This document shows positions 42,107 to 51,696 of a stretch of DNA of 64,000 nt, in pieces (within the stretch, counting starts at the first letter, position 1; each line of letters opens with the position of its first letter). The stretch spans positions 705,001 through 769,000 of the forward strand of contig JACVVK020000200.1 in the NCBI GenBank assembly GCA_018292915.2, read 5' to 3'. A model generated the notes under the pieces. The model was not told where the DNA came from and did no database searches. It worked only from the letters and a program-made list of their open reading frames with translations. Source of the stretch: Batillaria attramentaria. Lineage: Eukaryota; Mollusca; Gastropoda; Batillariidae. The position numbers and the translations under genes are program-made.

Positions 42107-42580
42107 AAGGCCGTTCTTAGCCGGGCGAACCACCAGTCCGGTGAACTGTGTATTGTATACGAACAGGGCGAGCGCGCACACGTACGTAGTTCCAGAGGTT
42201 CGGCCGAACTAGTTCTCTTTCTTAACCGACCGTTAATGATATGCATAAGTCGACAAACAGCATAGTTTCCTCTTCGTTGAGGGGAATGTCGAGTGAGTCG
42301 ATAGCCGCCATGCCGCCCGACATTTTCCTCAACTTTGTACATGCGCACAACAGCTCTCCCCGAGCAACCAATCAGAGCGCAGGATCGGCCAAAGTATCGC
42401 GAGGGTTCCCACGACACGCTGTGCAGACTGCAGACCTCAAACCTAGTTCGGCGTACCTTTCGAACCAGGGTTTGCGAAGAAGTGTTCGGTCGGTTAAGAA
42501 ACAACGTGCGCGAATCTAGTTCGCCGTACTCTTCGAACCTAGTTCGCGAACCAAAAGTTCGCCCGGTTAAGAACGGCCTT
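42107..42580. mobile_element. Harbinger-like MITE, copy 1 (474 bp)
   Basis: TIRs AAGGCCGTTCTTAgCCGGGCG and complement. Subterminal TTCGGCGAAC / GTTCGCC motifs. Contains GATATGCATAAGTCG and a GCGCAC-rich promoter-like part. Confidence 0.8.
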
Positions 42581-42584
42581 TAGA

Positions 42585-43194
42585 AAGGCCGTTCTTAACC
42601 GGGCGAACCACCAGTCTGGCGAACTTGTTCGGCGAACTGAGTATTGTATACGAACAGGGCAAGCGCGCACACGTACGTAGTTCCAGAGGTTCGGCCGGAC
42701 TAGTTCTCTTTCTTAACCGACCGTTAATGATATGCATACGTCATCGCCCGAACAAAGCGGACTCGGAAGTTGAGACAATCGTAAACAACCAAAATGGCCG
42801 CCTTCGTAGATCGAGACGACCAGGCATTTGCGGTAGTTGTCGTTTTAAGTGAACTCTTGGAAGCCGAGGAAGAGGAAAAAAGAGGAAAAGAGCGCAAGAG
42901 AGGGAAATGTGAAGTGAGTCGATAGCCGCCAATCCGTCCGCCATTTTCCTCAACTTTGTACATGCGCACAACAGCTCTCCCCGAGCAACCAATCAGAGCG
43001 CAGTTTCGGCCAAAGGATCGCGAGGGTTCCCACGACACGCTGTGCAGACCTCAAACCTAGTTCGGCGTACCTTTCGAACTAGGGTTTGCGAAGAAGTGTT
43101 CGGTCGGTTAAGAAACAACGTGCGCGAATCTAGTTCGCCGTATTCTTCGAACCTAGTTCGCGAACCAAAAGTTCGCCTGGTTAAGAACGGCCTT
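42585..43194. mobile_element. Harbinger-like MITE, copy 2 (610 bp)
   Basis: Directly follows copy 1 with only 4 bp between the ends. Same TIRs. Carries an extra ~135-bp segment with a transposase-like N-terminus. Confidence 0.8.
42794..42925 (+). CDS. Short acidic/basic N-terminus of a Harbinger-type transposase (43 aa)
   Basis: ATG at 42794 in a good start context (AAAATGG), stop TAG at 42925. The product MAAFVDRDDQAFAVVVVLSE leads into LLEAEEEEKRGKERKR, a hydrophobic-acidic-basic order common at Harbinger N-termini. Probably a relic captured in a deletion derivative. Confidence 0.4.
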   Translation: MAAFVDRDDQAFAVVVVLSELLEAEEEEKRGKERKRGKCEVSR

Positions 43195-43195
43195 A

Positions 43196-43353
43196 AGAGG
43201 ACTCGAGAAAGGCCACCTTACCACAAGCACGAATACGGGCACTTTGACTGACCGATACCTACCGGCGTATCTGCACACATGCACGGGCCTTCACAAATGC
43301 AGCGCCGAAATTGTGGAACTCTCTTCCTGAGGCGGGGAAGGAGGCAGTCAGTA
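43196..43353 (+). pseudogene. LINE ORF2 C-terminal fragment, part 1
   Basis: Plus frame ..YRRICTHARAFTNAAPKLW then NSLPEAGKEAVS up to the insertion. The AAPKLWNSLP motif is the hallmark of CR1/L2-type LINE C-termini. An upstream in-frame stop shows it is dead. Confidence 0.75.
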
Positions 43354-44024
43354 GAGAGAGATAGCAGGCGTTCGTCGGCTAACATTCTTCGTCGTTTCAT
43401 GACGTGATTAGGAGCCGAAGACGCGCGCACAAATCTGTAGCATAGCAGCGGCCTTCGTCGGCGGTACGCGTTCGCGACAGAGTGGTGTCCCTTCACTCGA
43501 TCTGTATGAGTCATTGTTTTTTCAATAAATTGTTTGTACTCGTGCATGCTATCAAGTGTCTTCTACATCAACACATTAGTGTTTATCAGCCGGAAGCAAA
43601 AGTAAGAGCACACTGAATCGAATACTTTTTGTACCTATCCTGCAAAAAAAAATCCCGACATTTCACAGGTTGACGAGAGACAAGGGAGGTCACTTGTGTG
43701 TGTTTACCATCATGGTAGATCAAACTTGCCAAAAATGGTACCCATTTCACAGGCCAAAATGTACAAGCGCCGTACCGTTACCGATGCGAAAGATCATATC
43801 GGTCAATAAATATGATGTTCAAAACAAAGTAAAACTCAGTTTAAACCTTCAAACCTCTAAGAAAAGACAAGAAATAGCGAACGAACTCATCTTCGGATTT
43901 CAGCCTGTTTTTACGACGAAGATACGGATGCTCGTCGGCTCTTCAATATGCGCGCATGCGCAGTCGGCGAAAATTGTGGGGAATCCCGACGAAGGTTGGC
44001 CGACGAACGCTTGCTATCTCTCTC
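43354..44024. mobile_element. Tc1/mariner-like MITE inserted in LINE ORF (671 bp)
   Basis: TIRs of about 40 bp: GAGAGAGATAGCAGGCGTTC.. and its complement at 43998-44024. Flanked by TA (43352-43353 and 44025-44026). Removing the element plus one TA rejoins the LINE frame exactly. No transposase was recognised in the 671 bp. Confidence 0.82.
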
Positions 44025-44185
44025 TAGTATCACCGTAATCCGGAAGCGGCGTCTGAAGACTCGTCTCTTCCGTGCTTCACCCCAGTAATCATCTGCACTT
44101 TTTTTTCACACTATCTCTCTTTTCGAAACCTCTCCCTAAGCGCCGTGAGCATTAGGGAAGCGTGGAGCCATGTGCTATATCAAGT

Positions 44186-44217
<32 letters not shown>

Positions 44218-44218
44218 C
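44025..44218 (+). pseudogene. LINE ORF2 C-terminal fragment, part 2, and 3' end
   Basis: Continues ITVIRKRRLKTRLFRASPQ then stop, a 3' UTR with CTAAGCGCCGTGAGC, and an (ATC)n tail at about 44189-44217. The tail resembles the AAAGCGCCTTGAG sequence at SINE-B and other LINE ends. Confidence 0.75.
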
Positions 44219-44280
44219 ACTGTACAGTAGCAACGAAAAGTACAGGCAGTGAACTTGTCAATTCCATCACATCGGTTTCA

Positions 44281-44457
44281 GTGGGTGGGTGGGTGGGTGG
44301 TTTAACGTCCTTCTCCACTACGTCGGTATGGGTGATATCAAAGACGGGGCAACGAGAAAAAAAGGCCAGCACAAATATTTGGCCCCAGCCGGAATTCGAA
44401 CTCACAACCCGAGCGTTAAGAGTCCAACGTTCTATCACTGATTCGGCTATCCCGGCT
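44281..44457 (-). mobile_element. tRNA-derived SINE, family A
   Basis: Reverse-complement copy from (GTGG)n to TCGGCTATCCCGGCT. Confidence 0.82.
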
Positions 44458-44621
44458 AGCCTACCTGGTTTACGTCACTTGCTTTTTTTGACGTCATGTT
44501 TGCGAGGTGCTACACCGGTACAGTTTGTTTGGCTGGAATAAATTCACGAAGTCATCTTCGTGTCAAAATTGTTCCCCTTCGACAGAGTTACTTCCCTGAG
44601 GCACGATTGACAGAGTTTTTG

Positions 44622-44852
44622 GATCATGAGCCCAGGTCGAGCCTGTGATATGTGATACCGGTTTTTCCTGGCTGCCGGGCTGCTCATCGGGGGTTTCTCT
44701 CCGTGTTATCCGGCTTTCCTTCCCCAGCAAAATTGGTTTAAAAAAAAAAAAAAGGATAGGTATTGGTTGGCGCTGCACAGCGGCGACGCGCTTCCCCCGG
44801 GGGGGAAGCAGACCGAATTTCCCGAAAGGGATAATAAAGTAGTTTAAAAAAA
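44622..44852 (+). mobile_element. SINE family C, 5'-truncated
   Basis: Begins AGCCCAGGTCGAGCCTGTGA inside the head. Same body and CCCGAAAGGGATAATAAAGT end as 21338. Confidence 0.8.
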
Positions 44853-44889
44853 AAAAATAAACCTGGTTATCCGGCTCCAGATAGGTTTA

Positions 44890-45300
44890 CAGGATGCAGG
44901 ACACTACCGCAAAATTTCAAGAAAACGCAATATATTCCTATTAAACATAACGTCGCATGTGACACCCTAGAAATGCTTTAAAATTCACAAAACAAAACAA
45001 AAATCACAAAAATCCAGTAGCCAAAGACTCATAAGTAGAGTACATTTCAACAAATTTGCCGGGTTTTTTTGTTTTTTTGTTTTTTGTTTGTTTGGTTTTT
45101 TTTTTTTTTTGCAGTGTTAGCAGCGACCACATACACCTTCATTCCTCTGTCGTCTGCCAACTGTTGCCCCAGCCACGCAGGAAAACAAACAGTTCACAAG
45201 CCAGGCTCATTTTCCCCTGATTTTACTATTACCTGGCATGAAACTTATTTACAAAGCCAACAAAAAGCCCCAGATTGCCATTTTTTTCTGTACACAAATT
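44890..45300 (+). repeat. Dispersed repeat, pair of 17090-17425
   Basis: Same ordered blocks as the 17-kb copy, with a T-rich expansion at 45060-45110. Confidence 0.7.
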
Positions 45301-45414
45301 TTGTACTACAGTTAGCATAGTTCTCACCACATGCCCCGGCAGCTATTAGTATCCTGTAGCCTGGATACCAACCTTGTTCCGGAACCCGGAACAGGGTTGC
45401 CTGGGTACTTGTCC

Positions 45415-45705
45415 GCGCCAGCTCAAACGCAAGTCGGAGAATGTGCGTCTATTTTTAGAGTAATGATGTAATATTTTCGGTCATGTGACGTGGCATGTTC
45501 CAGTGTGCATCGCTGATAGTGGCTGGCACAAATTTTCACCGCAAGAATTTTTTTTTTTTTTTACTTGTTCGCGCAAACGCAGAACGAAGGATGTGTGTCT
45601 AAATTTAGAGTAATGGTGTCATGTTTTCGATCATGTGACATAGCATCTTCCAGTGTGCATAACTGATGGAGCGGCTAGCACAAATTTTCACCGCAAGATT
45701 GTAAA
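45415..45705. repeat. Tandem duplication, unit about 140-150 bp
   Basis: GTCTA..TTTAGAGTAATG, TTTTCGGTCATGTGAC, TTCCAGTGTGCAT and GCACAAATTTTCACCGCAAG occur twice in order. Confidence 0.85.
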
Positions 45706-45929
45706 TCAACTCTTTGAGCATTCATCTACCCGTGTTTGTCAACGGTAAGATGTATTCCTTTTCAGCATCTTCGTGTCAGCTTTACTTTGTTGCTCCCTGG
45801 CAGCTGCACCCACTTGGATGCGCCACGAACAGATTTCCAACCGTGTTTTCCTAATGGTGTGCTACAGCATTGCAAAGTCAGGGTGCGAATGAACAAATTA
45901 TACGCCAATTTGGGTTTCTTTCGGAAGGG

Positions 45930-46055
45930 TGGGCAATTTTTATTATGCATGATGATGGAGATGATGACGGTGGTAAGATGATGCTTGGAGGTCGGTGTGG
46001 TTTGGGACTGAGGGACAGGGCCGCATTCCACGCTTCCTGTCTTATATCCTGGCGT
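45930..46055 (+). repeat. Dispersed repeat, pair of 63168-63290
   Basis: ATTATGCATGATGATGGAGA..GTGGTTTGGGACTG.GGGACAGGGCCGCATTCCACGCTTCCTGTC is shared almost unchanged with 63.2 kb. Confidence 0.85.
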
Positions 46056-46059
46056 TAAC

Positions 46060-47031
46060 CAGGCCTAGGAACTACGGCACCTGCGGTGCAGGCCGTGTAA
46101 TCATCCACATCATAAGACGTGTCATACCAAGGGAAGCACCCCCCCCCCCTCCGCCAAGTCACACCCGTGAAGTGGGTGAATCTCTGCTGTGTGGCAACAG
46201 CCTCCCCTCTGGGCCTATAGAACACCCGCTCTGGGTAGGAGCCGACCTGGGTAGGAGCCGATCCACTCATATCAGTGATTACGGGTTCTCAAAAACACTC
46301 CAGTTACGTCATCGGTCAGTGGCCTTGAAATTGAGATTTCTGACCTTCTGCTAATAACGCTGAAGATGGATGAAAAATGAGGTGATGCTGACTGCACTTG
46401 GATAGACAACGCAAAGAACAGCCAAACAATAAACCAAACGCTACCTGGAAACGTGACAAGACAGATAGCGACGAACATCGCCACAAAACGCCGGGAAAGA
46501 GACGAGTCGAGCAGACGCACGACACACGAGACTGAACCAAGCAGACGAACTGTTTTTCTGCGTAATGAAAATTGGAAGATAAGACCCTCACAATGTGAAC
46601 CAAGCGAAACTTGAAGCTTTCGTGACCGACACATCGCTGCAATACATGTCGAATCTGCCCACGCGTACGCTTTTTGCCCCCTTCGCTACGGAGGCTAGCA
46701 GCCACTTCTACCGACACATGAATTTAGCTCGAAGCGCAAGAATCTGGCCACGCAGATAGTAAACTTTGAAATTATTCGTTCATGGTTGAATTTACTGTGA
46801 TGGCAATTTCTTTCAACCGTGTCACCTTCACATATAACGTTGTTCGTCAAACTCGCGAAATAAGACAGCACACAGTGGTTTAGAATGGAACTACTTCTTT
46901 TCGCGGTGTCGGTGGGAATGGTCTCTGTAAAAAAAAAAAAAAAAAAAAAACACACAGTCTGTCAAGAATGAGCACTTGGATCACAAAATTGGATTTTCCA
47001 AGAGAAAAGAAAAGACTCGTGGCATAAACAG
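46060..47031. other. No gene recognised
   Basis: Minus-strand open stretches at 46272-46717 lack family features or splice support. A poly-A run lies at about 46930-46950. Confidence 0.4.
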
Positions 47032-47191
47032 CTTACATGATTATAGTTCTCGTGGTTTACGGCGAAAGACTAACCCCTCGATGGTTCTACTGTTTGCGCA
47101 CTACCTCGCCGGAGGCTCGGTAGCTACACAAACAATCGAACCATCTCGGGGTTAGTCTTTCGTCGTAAACCGCGAGAACTAATCATGTAAG
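47032..47191. mobile_element. Palindromic MITE (160 bp)
   Basis: Arms CTTACATGATTATAGTTCTC..GGTTTACGGCGAAAGACTAACCCC and complement around the centre CTCGCCGGAGGCTC. Same family as 36798-36928. Confidence 0.82.
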
Positions 47192-47205
47192 ATATATATC
47201 ACCCT

Positions 47206-47465
47206 TAAGTCTAATACAATGTCGCGTGTAAATCAAAACGACAATATGTCTTTGACGAAGGAAGTGTATGAAAAAACAATTTACATTATTTTTTTCCAGA
47301 TATGCATCACAGAAAATGACATTTACTTTTTTTTAAAGTCTAATACAATGTCGCGTGTAAATCAAAACGACAATGAGTCTTTGACTAAGGAAGTAAAGTG
47401 TATAATAAAACAATTTACATTATTTTTTTTCCAGATATATATCACAGAAAATGACATTTTCCAAG
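47206..47465. repeat. Two tandem copies of a ~129-bp unit
   Basis: AAGTCTAATACAATGTCGCG, AAATCAAAACGACAAT, TTTACATTATTTTTT and ATCACAGAAAATGACATTT occur twice in order. Confidence 0.9.
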
Positions 47466-47658
47466 TTCGTAGGATCCTGAAACTGATATTCATAAACATA
47501 AGAACATGTTTGTATAGCTCAAAAAAAAAAAAGTAGACGCATAAATCAAATGCAAAGCTATCTACTAGAAAGCTTCAGCTGTAATTGGTGAATTATTTTT
47601 ATATACGTCGTAAATTATCTATATTATCATTTAGTTTTGGTAATGATGCCACAGTATC

Positions 47659-47800
<142 letters not shown>

Positions 47801-48427
47801 CTCTGCATATTACCCCTCCCATCTAACTGTATTGCATTTATTAAACATAATTCATTGTATCTGTCAAATTTGTGATTTCCTGAACGGAATGACAAAAGTT
47901 ACTGCAAAAGATTTATATACAGCTTTTTTTCTTTTACTTTCAGTTTCATTAAACTATAAACTATGTTCGCCCCCCACTCCACAAGGAATTGTAATTTCAG
48001 TTTCGAGAAGTGATAAGTGTGTTGATTTTGTCTGATACTTCCGTCTATTAATATTCTCTACTCTCAGTTGTTTGTGACTAGTTCAGAGAAGAGAGGTTTG
48101 GTTTTTGTGACGTCGAGTAGGTTGGTGAAGATGAAAAGTTCACGAAGGTCGTCATAATTGTTATCACCCATAAATACAGCGGCCTCTAAGGATTCAAACT
48201 TGTAAGTGTTCATGTGGCCAGATCTACAGGTTCGCTGGACCAACATTTTGACAACGGTTTCTCGACAAAGCAGGTATTTGTTCTGCTGCTGATCTTATCG
48301 ATGTAGCACACGTATAGATCTACGTGATTCGCATGTTGCACACATCCCTGTAGGGCCAAATAATTTCAATAGGATTCTCGTAATCCTACTAGTTTCCCTT
48401 AATAATGACAATGAGCATTGTATAGGC
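47801..48427. other. No gene recognised
   Basis: AT-rich. The minus-strand 60-residue ORF at 48064-48246 has no recognised family. Confidence 0.4.
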
Positions 48428-48798
48428 GCTTAACCCAGTTTCTCGAACTGGCTCAAAGCGCCGCGAACTGAACCCAACACGCACACTCACGTGAATCACA
48501 CGCATCCTCTCACACACTGGTCATAAACGCATTACAATCACGTGGTGCGAAGGGTCAGATCAGCTATTTAAGTTTCGGAATTAAGAACTGCATTTATTTT
48601 CAAATTTTGTGGGCTGAATATTTCCAAAGCAGAGGGGGGAAGGAAGCCGGAGTACCCGGAGAGTACCCCCGACGATCGGCCCGAACGAACGGTGCCACGT
48701 ACGAGAAGGAAAAATTCTTTGCCCCGAGTGGGCCTCGAACCTTTAACCTCTCGCATTGGTGACAAAGTCTCTTAACCACTAGGCCACCGACCTCCCTT
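48428..48798 (-). mobile_element. tRNA-derived SINE, family B
   Basis: Full reverse-complement copy from GGCGCTTAACCC-like 3' end to TTAACCACTAGGCCACCGACC. Confidence 0.85.
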
Positions 48799-49039
48799 TA
48801 GGGCGTTAAATCTTTCTCCAGCATTCGATTGTAGATACAGTTCTACAAGAGAGAGGGAGAGAGAGGTTTCGTCATATGATTTACTGCACCCGAGCAGGAA
48901 GTGCCTATAGTTTTTTTCCCCCCGATTCGTACGTTACCAAGTTGGCTAGGTCGTACTGAAGAATAGACTCATTCGCCTTCTGCTTTAATCGATCTAACCT
49001 TCCCTTGCAAACCTTGCCTTGCTGTTCAGTTAACTAGTC

Positions 49040-49481
49040 TCGGTTTTTTTGCTGTCTAAGAGCGGGCCAAGACGTGGCATTCGGTGACTACACACAGGCT
49101 TCGCTGAGTTCGGAGATCTAAACCTACCACGGATGCACGGTTCCACTTTACCTGTACACTGCCTGCCTACTTGTCCTCCTTTTTTACTGTGTACCAACCA
49201 TCCAGGTCTCTTCGCTCTAGCTCCGAACGCCTTCTTGTCGTACCTAAGACCTACACCACCAAGTCCTTTGGACAAAGGTCATTTCAATACCAAGCCCCTG
49301 TAATTTGGCTTTAATCTCGTCCCGAGTGCATTTGTAATGTACCTGATTTGCTTGATTTCAAAGCCAAACTGAAAACCGCGTTGTTCAGACTGTCCTACGG
49401 CTCGTTTCACCACAGATCTTGACCCGTTCTGAGCCCTCTTGCTGGTGGAGTGACAGGTTTTTGCGCGTGCGTGCGTGGTGA

Positions 49482-49560
<79 letters not shown>

Positions 49561-49660
49561 GTGTCAGTACGTGATTGTAATTGTGAAGCGCGTTGAGCTT
49601 ACCTTGTGGAGATACTGCGCTGTACGAGAATGCTATATTATTATTATTATTATTTTTATC
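49040..49660 (+). pseudogene. LINE ORF2 C-terminus and 3' end
   Basis: Plus frame SLRSSSERLLVVPKT..SFGQRSFQYQAPVIW, then a stop, then VPDLLDFKAKLKTALFRLSY, the classic C-terminal pattern of CR1/L2-like LINEs. A 3' UTR with a (TG)n tract (49478-49559), GAAGCGCGTTGAGCTTACC and an (ATT)n tail follows. Stops and 5' truncation make it dead. A different subfamily from 43.2 kb. Confidence 0.72.
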
Positions 49661-49837
49661 CAAGAAGTGTCGTGCTTTTATAGTTGTAGAGTCCATACTA
49701 GCATACTAGATACTAGCAGTATCGCTTGCACGAACTTCGACACGATATCCGATTCTCTACGCGTCTTTCTGTCGTGGGGCAGCTCCCGAAATGAAGTCGG
49801 CTTTCTCCAGCGATGGCATTTGACCCCTTGAAATTCG

Positions 49838-50118
49838 GGCTAATCGTCAGGGGTTCTCTCCGGGTACTCCCCCCCCCCCCCCTTCTGCTTTGCTTATGTT
49901 CAGCCCCAAAATTTGAAAATAAATACAATTCTAAATTCCGAAACTTAAATACCTGAGCTGACCCTTCGCACCACGTGATTGTAATGTAATGTTCATGTCC
50001 AGGGTCTGAGAATGCGCGTGATTCACTTGAGCGTGCATCTTGGGTTAAGCTCGTCGCGCTTTTGATCCGACCGGCAATTCAAGAAATTGGGTCAAGCGCC
50101 CACAAAATACACGATTAT
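49838..50118 (+). mobile_element. SINE family B, 5'-truncated
   Basis: GGGTTCTCTCCGGG..TTCTGCTTTGC..ACCCTTCGCACCACGTGATTGT..AAGCGCCCACAAAATAC. A poly-C run at 49869-49882. Confidence 0.75.
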
Positions 50119-50276
50119 TTTTATTATAAATGCAGCTGGGATTTAGCTCTGAATTCTGAATACTGCGGTTGCCGATTCTCGTTATAGCGCGTGAACATGC
50201 GTGAACGTGCGCGATTTTGGACCGAGACTAGGCTTGATAGACTCGGCATGTGGGCTACTCGAGTCACACAGAGTCG

Positions 50277-50537
50277 ATGCCGCACTACCACTGCGTTGCT
50301 ATCGGCTGCCAAAATGGCTCGAGAAAATCAGATAAGCTGGAGAAATTCCCAGAGATGGTCTTACCTAATGGTGAGATCGTTCAGTTTGAGCCCTTTTCTT
50401 CAAAAGTTTCAAGAAATTTGTGGATAAAATCGATTCGAAGGCAGAACGTCGACCCGTCTCGGTGGCCTAGCGTGTGCAGCCGCCATTTCGTCGGGTACAG
50501 GCGGACAAATTCTGTCCCGGTACCTACATTTTTTTGA
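50277..50537 (+). CDS. Single THAP-domain ORF (86 aa)
   Basis: I place the start at ATG 50277, because THAP domains begin at the initiator Met and the first zinc Cys falls at residue 6. The domain is complete: C6-X4-C11, FP at 24-25, W49, P60, C67-X2-H70, and the terminal VPTFF box at 82-86. This is a C2CH zinc-binding DNA-binding module used by cellular THAP proteins and P-element transposases. The ORF stops right after the domain, so it is either a first exon, a stand-alone domain or a transposon remnant. CpG-rich sequence upstream is consistent with a promoter (inference). Confidence 0.72.
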   Translation: MPHYHCVAIGCQNGSRKSDKLEKFPEMVLPNGEIVQFEPFSSKVSRNLWIKSIRRQNVDPSRWPSVCSRHFVGYRRTNSVPVPTFF

Positions 50538-51325
50538 ACACAATGGTTATGGAACCAAAAATCAAGAAAGAAAGACTTTTATTTCCAAGCAAAAGTTCAG
50601 TTCGCACTGATAAACAGCCAAAGTGCTTGAATAAAAATTAGTGGCAAGCCACAAGTCACAGGTCGATTTGACCTTTACACCGCCTACCTCTCGGTTGAAG
50701 CGACTGCCGATCTGCTTAAAGGGCTAGAGTGATAAGCTGCGCTTTTGTGTAGCCACTAAAACGCACGCCCCTGTTTTTCAGTTCAGGAACTTTCATTGAT
50801 TTAATTTTATCGCGAATATCTTCGCCGGTCGAAACGCTCACGTTGCTCGCCATCGCATGCGTAGCCCACACTGATCAGGAGGACCGTTCGCGTCTCCGGC
50901 GCTGGAGAGCACCCGACTTTTCGTAACCGGCAACCGCGGTATTTTATGTAATACGTATGTAATGAATGTTTGGCGGCTCTGAAACACTAATTGTGTGTAT
51001 ATAATTATATGTTACTTGGTCCTGTCCAGACAGCACGTGTACTAAGTGGGAAGTAGTTTAACGCAATGAAAACACAGGACAGCACCATTCATTTGATTTC
51101 TTGTCGTTTGCATTTAATTGGTATTTTTTATAATAATAATACTTTTTTTGTATTGCCATGTGTTTCATTGGATAAAACAATAAAACATAGGGATGTTGTG
51201 TGGTGTCGGGTCAGTCATCACAGTCACTCACACAACATAAAACTCAGAAGAATCTGCAGAGGACTAAACATACATGCACAATTAAAGATTACTAAACATA
51301 CCTCCTAGATAAGATACCCCGCCCC
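50538..51325. other. No gene recognised
   Basis: No coding exon continuing the THAP ORF could be fixed. AT-rich after 50940. Confidence 0.45.
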
Positions 51326-51328
51326 CCC

Positions 51329-51330
<2 letters not shown>

Positions 51331-51391
<61 letters not shown>
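51331..51391. repeat. (CA)n microsatellite
   Basis: About 60 bp of CA before the receptor gene. Confidence 0.95.
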
Positions 51392-51397
<6 letters not shown>

Positions 51398-51696
51398 GCA
51401 GCACAAACACACTACATACATACCTTAGCTTTCCGCAAAAACAGCATCACTAGCACAGTCATAAGTGACAAGATAAAAAGTACTCAACATTAAATACATA
51501 AAATACATAAGCCACAGCATGACAAAGTATACTGCCCTATTCAACATACACGTTTTGTTTTGTCATGGGTTGTTTGTAAAAAAAAACAAAAAAAAACGGA
51601 GCCGCCATCGAGATGGTAAAGGGTGAATACTGATGGTTTCAGCCTATCGTTGTGGACAGGAAATACTTCAAGGCTAGGATCCCTCCAACTGAACAC

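Noticed and set aside
46272..46717. Minus-strand ORFs of 120-133 residues
   Set aside because: No recognised domain, overlapping alternative frames and no splice signals that fit.
50248..50875. GTGGGCTAC and its complement flanking the THAP ORF as possible transposon ends
   Set aside because: Only about 9-10 bp, not extended and without a target duplication; chance is likely.
51652..51696. Extended receptor N-terminus beginning at 51652
   Set aside because: The codon is GTG and the extension precedes a good signal peptide at ATG 51697.
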